Positions 57,128 to 64,000 of a stretch of 64,000 bases of DNA are shown piece after piece. The notes under the pieces were generated by a model. The model saw only the letters and a program-made list of their open reading frames with translations. It did no database searches and was not told the DNA's origin. The DNA comes from Draconibacterium aestuarii (GTDB lineage: Bacteria > Bacteroidota > Bacteroidia > Bacteroidales > Prolixibacteraceae): contig JAPOHD010000022.1 in the NCBI GenBank assembly GCA_026671195.1, positions 1-64,000 of the forward strand, in the 5' to 3' direction. The position numbers and the translations under genes were made by a program. Position 1 is the first letter of the stretch. Each line of letters begins with the position of its first letter.

Positions 57128-57703
57128 ATGACTAAATACATCATTCTTGCGATACTGCTAATTCCTTTTGTAAATCTGGCCCAAAACAACCTTGAATGGG
57201 AAGACGGTTATCAGTTGACCGTTGACGATTACCTTGCAAAAGCACCAAATACCGGAACAATGCAAACTGTTTCAGGAAGTTTTTATGTGGCTTATGAAAT
57301 GGGGGGAATTAATTTACTTACAAACCGAAATCTGAATAGTTATGTAAGTTGTTATTTTCAAAAAGATGCTTCGTACATCGATGATGGCGACGAAACCAGC
57401 ACCAAACGTTTGCTCCGTTACCAGCAACTTATTTTTAATCTGTACGAACTGCAGGCCAGAAAACTACGGCAAAAGTTTTTTGAAGAGCGGACAAGACTAT
57501 TAACAAAGGGGGCGGGCTCTTTATACAACGAAGTGGCTGCCGAACATGCCCGTTTGGTTTCGGAAATTGAAGGTGGAACCAACCACGGTTATAGTTCTGA
57601 TGAGACAACTGAATGGCTGGAATGGACCGATCAGGAACTTAAAAAGCTCGCTGACTATTGTAAAGAATGTAAGCCTCAAAAAAAGAAGAGAAAAAATAAT
57701 TAA
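57128..57703 (+). CDS. Secreted DUF922-like protein without the HExxH motif
   Basis: This 191-residue protein has a signal peptide (about 1-18, ending NLAQ). LEWEDGYQLTVDDYLAKAPN, YVSCYFQKDASYIDD and LLRYQQLIFNLYELQARKLR follow the pattern I remember for DUF922 putative zinc proteases, where the last block reads LL.HEQxHFDI.ElyARkLR. Here the two His and the Glu of the active site are replaced (YQQLIFN), so the protein is probably not a protease. A Cys pair and a Lys-rich tail end it. It lies 32 nt after ligA and 23 nt before the next gene. Confidence 0.65.
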   Translation: MTKYIILAILLIPFVNLAQNNLEWEDGYQLTVDDYLAKAPNTGTMQTVSGSFYVAYEMGGINLLTNRNLNSYVSCYFQKDASYIDDGDETSTKRLLRYQQLIFNLYELQARKLRQKFFEERTRLLTKGAGSLYNEVAAEHARLVSEIEGGTNHGYSSDETTEWLEWTDQELKKLADYCKECKPQKKKRKNN

Positions 57704-57726
57704 GGTCACTACTAAAAAAAAGGCCA

Positions 57727-58242
57727 ATGGGATTTAAACAAAAATATGCCTATCGAAAACTGGCAAAAATGCTGGCTTCACAAAATCGAAATCCGGTATT
57801 TCCGGCACTCAAAAAACACAGTAAAGTGGGAGTTATCTGGCAACCATCGGAAAAACCGGCAGTACATTTTTTGCGCGATCATTTTAACAAACAAGGAGCA
57901 ATTTTCCGCGATTACTGTATTTTCGATGCCGATTCGAATCCCCCCGTTGAGGCCAACTCGTTAACAGTTGTCGATCTGAACTGGTGGGGTATTCCAAAAC
58001 CCGATAAAATTGGAGAATTTGTTGAAATAGAATTCGACCTTTTGCTAAACATCGCTCTTGAACCTAATTTTGCAGTCAATTATGTTACTGCTCTTTCAAA
58101 AGCCCGGTTTAAAATAGGGAGTTCACCAAACGACGAAAACTATTTCGATTTAAATATTAAAATTGCAGAAAATCAAGATGCAATGTTTCTTGCCAAACAA
58201 CAAATTTTCTATCTTGCGCAGCTAAATAAAAATTCAGATTAA
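57727..58242 (+). CDS. Conserved Bacteroidota protein of unknown function (DUF6913-like)
   Basis: This 171-residue soluble protein begins with a basic helix (KYAYRKLAKMLA). KVGVIWQPSEKPAVHFLRDH, LTVVDLNWWGIPKPDKIGEF and FDLLLNIALEPNFAVNYVTA suggest an alpha/beta fold, and ALSKARFKIGSSPNDENYFD is well conserved in relatives I recall upstream of dapA. No catalytic motif is apparent. Its TAA overlaps the dapA ATG (TAATG), so translation is coupled and a link to lysine/DAP synthesis or cell wall is plausible. Confidence 0.7.
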   Translation: MGFKQKYAYRKLAKMLASQNRNPVFPALKKHSKVGVIWQPSEKPAVHFLRDHFNKQGAIFRDYCIFDADSNPPVEANSLTVVDLNWWGIPKPDKIGEFVEIEFDLLLNIALEPNFAVNYVTALSKARFKIGSSPNDENYFDLNIKIAENQDAMFLAKQQIFYLAQLNKNSD

Positions 58243-59120
58243 TGAGTCAGCTTTTTACAGGCGCAGGAGTAGCTTTAATTACTCCTTTCACAAAAAACAA
58301 CCAGGTGGATTACAACGCATTGGAAACAATTATTGACAACCAGGTTAAAGGAGGAATAGATTATTTAGTGGCCTTGGGAACAACTGCCGAAACAGCTACA
58401 CTATCTTCCGAGGAAAAATCGCAGGTAGTTGAACTCATTAAAGAAAAATCGGCCGGACTTCCGGTTGTAGTTGGGATGGGTGGCAACGACACCCGCACCG
58501 TCTGTAAACAAATCGACAAATTCAGTTTTGAAGGTATTGACGGAATTCTTGTGGTTACTCCTTATTATAACAAACCTTCGCAGGAAGGTATGTATCATCA
58601 TTACATGGAAGTTGCAAAAGCCAGTCCTGTACCTATTATTTTATACAACGTACCATCGCGCACCGGAGTAAATCTTGAAGCAACTACAGTGGCTCGTTTG
58701 GCCGAAGCATCTGATAAAATAGTAGCTATTAAAGAAGCTTCAGGCGAACATTCGCAGATGACAAAAATTATAAAGTACACGCCCGACGATTTTACATTAA
58801 TTTCGGGTGATGACTTACTGGCACTTACAATTTCGTCCATTGGCGGCAAAGGCGTTATTTCAGTAATTGCCAATGCCTTACCAGTCAAATTAAGCCAATT
58901 GATGCATTTTGCGTTGGATGGAAATCTGGAGGCAGCACGGGAGATTCATTTCGAATTAATTGAAATCTTCCAGTTGCTTTTTAAAGAAGGAAATCCCGGT
59001 GGAATTAAAGCATTAATGAACATTCAGGGAACGATTGAAAATATCTTACGTTTGCCTCTATATAAAATCAGCGATCCACTTTACGACGAAATTCGTACAC
59101 AATATGGAAAGCTGAACTAA
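58242..59120 (+). CDS. dapA: 4-hydroxy-tetrahydrodipicolinate synthase
   Basis: This 292-residue TIM-barrel lyase condenses pyruvate with aspartate semialdehyde in the DAP/lysine pathway. GVALITPFTKNNQVDYNALE starts it, and ALGTTAETATLSSEE has the Thr-Thr pyruvate pocket. LYNVPSRTGVNLE has the proton-relay Tyr, and IVAIKEASGEHSQMTKI has the Schiff-base Lys (about residue 162). The ATG overlaps the stop of the preceding gene by one base. The length is standard. The product feeds meso-DAP for peptidoglycan, fitting MurB and MltG elsewhere in the window. Confidence 0.96.
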   Translation: MSQLFTGAGVALITPFTKNNQVDYNALETIIDNQVKGGIDYLVALGTTAETATLSSEEKSQVVELIKEKSAGLPVVVGMGGNDTRTVCKQIDKFSFEGIDGILVVTPYYNKPSQEGMYHHYMEVAKASPVPIILYNVPSRTGVNLEATTVARLAEASDKIVAIKEASGEHSQMTKIIKYTPDDFTLISGDDLLALTISSIGGKGVISVIANALPVKLSQLMHFALDGNLEAAREIHFELIEIFQLLFKEGNPGGIKALMNIQGTIENILRLPLYKISDPLYDEIRTQYGKLN

Positions 59121-59188
59121 AACGACTTAATTTTTGCTACTTTCCTTTACATCTATTCCCGAAATAAATTAATTTTGAAGAATACCTT

Positions 59189-59743
59189 ATGGGAAAAGCA
59201 AAAGTGAAATATTTAATAAGCATATTTTTTTCGGTGTTTGTATTATGCGCCAACGCGCAGCAAAAACTTATGCCTGAATTTGGAGAAATTGATTCTACCG
59301 AACTTGCTGCACATCGCCAATTGGAGTATTATCAGTTTATTACCGGCGATTTTGGCAACGATCAGCTTTTAGATGAAATAGAACTCCCCAAATTTAATAC
59401 ACAACAAGAATACAGCCAGCGTTACACTGCTTATGTGGAATTTTTACCGCTAAACGATTTGGTTTTCGCAGGATTATCATCGGGTGAGCCCTTTGGAGCT
59501 CATTCACCGTTTTACCACAACGGTACCATTTTAAGCCAGCAAGCCTACCAACTGGGCGACAAACTGGTTATTGGTGGTTACAGTTACGGGATGAATTCAA
59601 TTTATACGGCACCGTTCCCTAATCAAAACTCCAGCTATTTCGACACCTACGGCTCAACCATGTTTATGCAGTACAAAGTTTCGAAAAACTTTAAAATCGA
59701 AACCCGTGTAAGTGTCGGGCAAAATCGCAGCGTCGGATTTTAG
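59189..59743 (+). CDS. Secreted protein of unknown function
   Basis: This 184-residue protein has a signal peptide (about 1-24, ending CANAQ). The mature part has DSTELAAHRQLEYYQFITGD, a Tyr- and Gly-rich middle (FGAHSPFYHNGTILSQQAYQ, VIGGYSYGMNS) and ends YKVSKNFKIETRVSVGQN, which resembles a single outer-membrane strand pair. No family was recognised. It lies 68 nt after dapA and 62 nt before the helicase gene on the same strand. Confidence 0.65.
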   Translation: MGKAKVKYLISIFFSVFVLCANAQQKLMPEFGEIDSTELAAHRQLEYYQFITGDFGNDQLLDEIELPKFNTQQEYSQRYTAYVEFLPLNDLVFAGLSSGEPFGAHSPFYHNGTILSQQAYQLGDKLVIGGYSYGMNSIYTAPFPNQNSSYFDTYGSTMFMQYKVSKNFKIETRVSVGQNRSVGF

Positions 59744-59805
59744 CCTTGGTTACTTCCATCAAAACCTTAACTTTAAACTTTTAACTTTTAACTCGATATT
59801 CGTCC

Positions 59806-62800
59806 ATGCTTACGGTTTACAAAGCTTCTGCAGGCTCCGGAAAAACATTCCAACTGGTAGTTGAATACCTGAAACTTATTCTAGAAAACCCAAACAACTA
59901 CAAACACATTCTGGCGGTTACGTTTACCAACAAGGCCACCAACGAAATGAAAAGCCGCATTTTAGAGCAACTTTATCAATTGGCAAGTGGACAAAAATCC
60001 AATTATATCTCACCACTTCAGCAAAACAACGATTTATCCGAACAATATATTCGTCAAAGGGCCAAACAAGTGCTAAAAAATATATTGCACGATTACAATC
60101 GCTTTTCAATAAATACCATCGATTCTTTTACTCAAAAAGTAATAAAATCGTTTAACCGCGAACTGGGAATTTCACCAAATTTTACTGTAGAACTGGATAG
60201 CGAGCTTATTTTAGAAGAAGCTGTTGACCGTATGTTTGCCAAAATAAGTGATAATAACAATCTGCTTAACTGGCTTCGCGAATTTAGCCGTGAAAAAATT
60301 GAGACTAACAAAAGTCAGCGTATCGACGATGATATAAAAAACCTCGGAAGAGAACTTTTTAAGGAGAGTTTCCAGGTGTTTTTCCCCGAAGAAGGTGAAT
60401 CGGTGTACAAACGCGAAAACCTGAAAGATTTTGGAAAAGAATTGCGTCAGATAAAAAGCGGTTTTGAAAATACATTTAAGAAAAAAGGAGAAAACCTCTT
60501 TCAGCGGATTACTGAAAGCGGATTTTCTGTCGACGATTTTACATACAAAAAAACGGGCATTGCCGGCTACATACAAAACACTGCCAACGGAGTCATTAAA
60601 GAAGCCGGCGCAAGGGTTCTGGCCGCGAGCGAAGAAGTTGAAAAATGGTATTCAGCAAAACACAAACAGGCTGCCGAAATACACAATCTGGTGGAACACA
60701 AACTTCAACCCGGATTAATTGACTTACTGGAGTTTTTCTCTTCCAATTTCGAACGTTACAATACAACTCTGGCTGTTTTAAGTCAGATTCGAATGCTCGG
60801 TATTTTAACCGATTTAAAAGAAGAAATCCATGTATTATTAAAAGAGAAAGGTATTCTGCAAATGTCGGATTCCAATCTTTTGCTGAGCAAAATTATCGGG
60901 CAAAGCGATTCGCCCTTTGTGTATGAGAAGATTGGCAATTTCTACAAACATTTTATGCTTGACGAGTTTCAGGACACATCGGGTTTACAGTGGAACAATT
61001 TTAAGCCGCTGCTAATAAACTCGCTGGCAGAAGGACATCAAAACCTGATTGTTGGCGATGTAAAACAATCGATTTACCGCTGGCGAAACAGCGACTGGAG
61101 CATTCTGGCTGAGCAACTCGATTCAGATTTTACACCTGCCCAGAAACAAGATTTTACACTTAAAAAAAACTGGCGAAGCGACAGAAACATTATCGATTTT
61201 AACAATGCCGTTTTTGGAAACCTAAAAAATACATTCGAAGAATATTTGTTTAACGGATTGGCAAACAGCGAAGCCTCACTTGAGAAATTCAAAAAAGTTT
61301 ACGATTCATACTTACAGGAACCTGGCAAAGCAGATTCAGATAAGCAGGGATACATTCAGGCAAACTTTTTGCCGAAAGACGAGTTTCGCGAAGCGTCAGC
61401 ATCACTTTTGGTTAAACAGGTAAAGCATTTACAAGACAAGGGAATCAGAGCCGAAGAGATTGTTATTCTGATCCGTAAAAACCGTGAAGGAACACCAATT
61501 ATTGAGGAGTTTCTGGCTGCAGCAAAACTACCTGAAAACAAAGCTTACAACCTTTCAGTACTCTCAAACGAATCGTTATTTTTACATGCTTCAAAAGGCG
61601 TTCTTTTTGTAATCGAAATCATTCGGCATCTAATCGATCCTGAAAATGTGATCATACAGGCTTCGCTTTTACAACTCTGGCTTGGCTGGCTAAAACCCGA
61701 ACTACAAAAACGCGGTATTCCGGTAAATATACAAAACGGACAAAACATGCTCGATTTTAACGAGTACAGCAATTGGCACCTTCAACCTGGTTTTCGAGAA
61801 CAATTTAAAAATGAACTGGAGAAAAAACTAACGAGAGTAAAAACAAAAGTTCTTTTATCGTCGCTTGATGAAACGGTTACACAAATTTGCGCGCTGTTTG
61901 GTATATTTCATTTCGAATCGGAACTTCCTTTTCTGCAAACACTAATCGACAAGTCGGGAGAATTAAAATCAACACTCTCTAACGATCTTTCAAACCTGCT
62001 TTTCTGGTGGAATGAAAAAGGGTACAAATCGTCGGTGAATGTGAATGAAAAAGTAAACTCTATCCGTTTGCTAACCGTTCATAAATCGAAAGGATTGGAA
62101 TTTAAAGCCGTGCTGCTCCCTTTCCTGAACTGGGAAACCAGCTGGAGCGGAACAAATGCACCTATCCTTTGGTGTAAAGCCGAAAGCGAACCGTTTAATC
62201 AATTCCCGTTACTTCCGATACAGGCTGGAAAAAATATGGAGGCCTCGGAATTTTCTCAGGTTTATTACAACGAAAAAGTAAACAATTACATCGATACATT
62301 AAACCTTGTATATGTAGCGTTTACACGTGCCAAATCAGTGCTAATTATGAACTGTCCGGAAGCAGCAGAAAGTAAGTCGGGAAATTCCGGTTCAGGAAAA
62401 CCTGTTAATTATTTATTGTACAAAGCACTGCTGAAACAAATCTCGGAAGAACCTTTTAAAGGTTGTTTGGATGAAGAAAAGCAGTTTTTTGAATATGGCA
62501 CCATTCCGGAAAGTAAAACCATCGTTACTGAATCAGGTTTAGTTACCATAAAAACGTATCGCTTTAAGGATTTCAGTGAAAAAATAAAACTACGGCTTTC
62601 GGGTGAGGATTTTTTAATGGATGATGAAAAACATCATTCGGTAAAAAATATTGGAAAACTGGTTCACGAAATCCTCTCCGAAATTGTGACCGAAAAAGAT
62701 GTAAAAAAAGCCTGTTTAAAAGCTTTTCATGATGGTAAAATTGACAAGGCTGAATTAGAAAAAATTCAACAAACCTTAAAAGAAAACCTTGCATTGAAGG

Positions 62801-63072
62801 AGGTAAAAAAATGGTTCGACGGCACCTACCAAATTTTAAATGAAAGAGATTTACTTACCAGCAAAAAACTTCTTCGCCCCGACCGGATTATGGTCTCCGG
62901 GAAACATGCAATTGTGGTTGACTACAAAACCGGAGAAAAAAGCAATAAATACAACAAACAGGTTCAGCTTTATGCCAAAACCTTACTCGAAACCGGCTTT
63001 AAAAAGGTTTCCGCTTTTCTTTGGTATTTACACCTAAATGAAGTTGAAAAGGTAACAGAAATCAAGAAATAG
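59806..63072 (+). CDS. addA: AddA-type UvrD helicase with RecB-family nuclease domain
   Basis: This 1088-residue protein has Walker A ASAGSGKT (residues 8-15), AVTFTNKATNEMKSRI (motif Ia), MLDEFQDTSGLQW (motif II, about 385), GDVKQSIYRWRNSD (motif III), LTVHKSKGLEFKAVLLP (motif V) and LVYVAFTRAKSVL (motif VI). Near the C-terminus LRPDRIMVSGKHAIVVDYKTGE carries the D...D-x-K of a RecB-type PD-(D/E)xK nuclease. It acts in double-strand-break repair with an AddB partner, which is not next to it. The length is normal for Bacteroidota AddA-like proteins. The start is the ATG at 59806. Confidence 0.93.
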   Translation: MLTVYKASAGSGKTFQLVVEYLKLILENPNNYKHILAVTFTNKATNEMKSRILEQLYQLASGQKSNYISPLQQNNDLSEQYIRQRAKQVLKNILHDYNRFSINTIDSFTQKVIKSFNRELGISPNFTVELDSELILEEAVDRMFAKISDNNNLLNWLREFSREKIETNKSQRIDDDIKNLGRELFKESFQVFFPEEGESVYKRENLKDFGKELRQIKSGFENTFKKKGENLFQRITESGFSVDDFTYKKTGIAGYIQNTANGVIKEAGARVLAASEEVEKWYSAKHKQAAEIHNLVEHKLQPGLIDLLEFFSSNFERYNTTLAVLSQIRMLGILTDLKEEIHVLLKEKGILQMSDSNLLLSKIIGQSDSPFVYEKIGNFYKHFMLDEFQDTSGLQWNNFKPLLINSLAEGHQNLIVGDVKQSIYRWRNSDWSILAEQLDSDFTPAQKQDFTLKKNWRSDRNIIDFNNAVFGNLKNTFEEYLFNGLANSEASLEKFKKVYDSYLQEPGKADSDKQGYIQANFLPKDEFREASASLLVKQVKHLQDKGIRAEEIVILIRKNREGTPIIEEFLAAAKLPENKAYNLSVLSNESLFLHASKGVLFVIEIIRHLIDPENVIIQASLLQLWLGWLKPELQKRGIPVNIQNGQNMLDFNEYSNWHLQPGFREQFKNELEKKLTRVKTKVLLSSLDETVTQICALFGIFHFESELPFLQTLIDKSGELKSTLSNDLSNLLFWWNEKGYKSSVNVNEKVNSIRLLTVHKSKGLEFKAVLLPFLNWETSWSGTNAPILWCKAESEPFNQFPLLPIQAGKNMEASEFSQVYYNEKVNNYIDTLNLVYVAFTRAKSVLIMNCPEAAESKSGNSGSGKPVNYLLYKALLKQISEEPFKGCLDEEKQFFEYGTIPESKTIVTESGLVTIKTYRFKDFSEKIKLRLSGEDFLMDDEKHHSVKNIGKLVHEILSEIVTEKDVKKACLKAFHDGKIDKAELEKIQQTLKENLALKEVKKWFDGTYQILNERDLLTSKKLLRPDRIMVSGKHAIVVDYKTGEKSNKYNKQVQLYAKTLLETGFKKVSAFLWYLHLNEVEKVTEIKK

Positions 63073-63116
63073 AAAAAAGCTACGTAACAATTTATTATCC
63101 ATTTCGAACAATTAAA

Positions 63117-63124
63117 TACCTTTG
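63117..63124 (+). promoter_or_regulatory. Promoter -7 box before the Rieske gene
   Basis: TACCTTTG matches TAnnTTTG and lies 33 nt before the ATG. No TTG is found at the expected distance upstream. Confidence 0.45.
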
Positions 63125-63157
63125 AGTGTTTTATTTACAAATACTTAAACTGTTTGA

Positions 63158-63586
63158 ATGATGGAAAGAAAAGAATTTATCAAAAAATTTGCGGTAAGCG
63201 GCAGTATTCTTTTAACTGCGCCCGTTTTATTCAACTCCTGTTCTGATGAAGGAGAAGATATGGAACCTACCAATCCGGATAATTCAAAAGATATTATCAT
63301 CGATTTAAACGCTGCATCAAGTGCCAATCTGGGCAATGTTGGCGGGTACATATACTCAGGCAGTATAATTGTATTCCGAACCGGAGAAACCAATTACATG
63401 GCCTTATCGAAAGCATGTACACACCAAGGCTGCGATGTGGAATACAATCATGCATCCGGCAACGTTCCCTGCCCTTGCCATGGTTCAAAATATACAACTG
63501 CGGGAGTTGTAACCGAAGGACCGGCAACCAGAAATTTAACAAAGTATAATGTGGTAAAATCAGGAAATACCTTAAAAATATCTTAA
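63158..63586 (+). CDS. Rieske [2Fe-2S] lipoprotein
   Basis: This 142-residue protein has an N-terminal ERKEFIKKFAVSGSILLTAP signal ending in a lipobox-like FNSC (Cys27-28 region). The Rieske cluster motifs are complete: CTHQGCDVEY (C-x-H) and CPCHGSKYT (C-x2-H). The GC in THQGC and PC in CPCHG supply the disulfide Cys pair of high-potential Rieske proteins. It probably faces the periplasm and passes electrons to an unknown partner. No cytochrome b gene is adjacent. Start codons at 63158 and 63161 are both possible. Confidence 0.9.
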   Translation: MMERKEFIKKFAVSGSILLTAPVLFNSCSDEGEDMEPTNPDNSKDIIIDLNAASSANLGNVGGYIYSGSIIVFRTGETNYMALSKACTHQGCDVEYNHASGNVPCPCHGSKYTTAGVVTEGPATRNLTKYNVVKSGNTLKIS

Positions 63587-63588
63587 AA

Positions 63589-63618
63589 AAAATACCGGAA
63601 GTTGCCCCCCGGTATTTT
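63589..63618. terminator. Terminator between the Rieske and fucosidase genes
   Basis: AAAATACCGG/CCGGTATTTT (63589-63598 and 63609-63618) forms a 10-bp stem with A and T tracts outside, so it works for both convergent genes. Confidence 0.8.
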
Positions 63619-63650
63619 CTATTTTGATACAGTTTATGCGATCTTACTAA

Positions 63651-64000
63651 TTAGTTACTCTCGATTACCTGACCTTTTTCACGGTACAAATCAACCTCGC
63701 CATCTAGAAGAACAGCAATTACGGTTACCTGTTCGTCCAATACTTTCTCCGGCACATCGATGTAAACAATTCCAGGAACCTCCGACCAGTATTGGTTCAT
63801 TTTAATATCCCAATTTAGTTTTGTTCCGTTACCAACCACCCACATTCGGTTAATTTTGTTTTTAAGTCCTTTTACAACCAAAGGTCCGTTTGGCTTATGC
63901 GGCACATATAAATACAAAATATCACCTTTTTTATTTAATGCGGTTGGTCCGTAATAATGCTCAAAAGGAATTCCGGCACGGGTTCCATAAATTGCCTCGG
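63651..64000 (-). CDS. Alpha-L-fucosidase-like glycoside hydrolase (GH29), C-terminal part
   Basis: The minus-strand frame is open to the window edge, so the 5' end is missing. The visible 116 residues start EAIYGTRAGIPFEHYYGPTA, the GEAIYGTR-type motif found near the end of GH29 catalytic domains. KKGDILYLYVPHKPNGPLVV and a beta-sandwich C-terminal domain follow, ending KGQVIESN. GH29 enzymes remove fucose from glycans. The catalytic Asp and acid/base lie outside the window. A TTG at 63917 could mimic a start, but the homology continues upstream of it. Confidence 0.85.
   Translation of the reverse strand, partial: EAIYGTRAGIPFEHYYGPTALNKKGDILYLYVPHKPNGPLVVKGLKNKINRMWVVGNGTKLNWDIKMNQYWSEVPGIVYIDVPEKVLDEQVTVIAVLLDGEVDLYREKGQVIESN

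Overview
The window is chromosomal DNA from a low-GC, Gram-negative member of the Bacteroidota. The supporting signs are promoters of the TTG-N17..20-TAnnTTTG type, a short (286-residue) primary sigma factor, lipoprotein and outer-membrane barrel genes, a GntR-controlled xylose operon with a Bacteroides-type xylose isomerase, and an RND pump with a lipoprotein outer-membrane factor. Gene content suggests a polysaccharide-degrading marine or sediment Bacteroidales/Marinilabiliales-like organism (inference). No tRNA, rRNA, CRISPR array or complete prophage was seen.

Layout. 1-2.4 kb is accessory and repeat-rich: a lone lipoprotein between 10-bp inverted repeats that resemble integron-cassette borders, a His-rich barrel protein between direct repeats, and several palindromic intergenic repeats. 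2.4-7.3 kb holds a small 2[4Fe-4S] ferredoxin, a ZIP metal transporter, a GT2 glycosyltransferase, an OmpH/Skp chaperone, proline dehydrogenase and a nitroreductase. 7.5-13.2 kb is a complete xylose module (regulator, xylulokinase, xylose isomerase, sugar/H+ symporter) with matching operator-like repeats at both promoters. 13.2-19.3 kb has an Fe-type superoxide dismutase with a tiny winged-helix partner, a three-gene glycan operon (methyltransferase, polyprenyl-phosphate glycosyltransferase, GT-C/TPR fusion) and an Mn-type superoxide dismutase. 19.6-28 kb has a MATE exporter, a decayed TPR gene, an SGNH hydrolase and a tripartite RND pump operon. A MITE-like element follows at 28.2 kb.

28.6-45.4 kb is mostly housekeeping: a flavodiiron protein, MltG, MurB, a GC-rich tandem repeat array at 32.4 kb, a GT4 enzyme, FtsE, a large TPR protein with an outer-membrane barrel partner, GyrB, a LOG-family protein, an HtrA protease and RpoD. 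45.4-49.8 kb is a minus-strand block of lipid-type enzymes (CDP-alcohol phosphatidyltransferase, acyl reductase-like SDR, dolichol/phytol kinase-like protein, CdsA) with a TauE-type transporter. 49.9-64 kb holds an M20 amidohydrolase, a small Cys-motif membrane peptide, UDP-glucose dehydrogenase with UDP-glucuronate decarboxylase (a route to UDP-xylose), a thioredoxin-fold protein, LigA, a DUF922-like protein without its catalytic motif, DapA, an AddA-type helicase-nuclease, a Rieske lipoprotein, and the C-terminal end of a GH29-like alpha-L-fucosidase cut by the window edge.

No large undescribed defence or mobile system is evident. The best leads are the 63-nt GC-rich tandem array beside murB, the attC-like cassette at the left end, the four-gene lipid block, the sodB-linked mini winged-helix protein and the catalytically dead DUF922-like protein. 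Coordinates, motifs and repeats were read by eye; family names come from remembered motifs and no database search was run.
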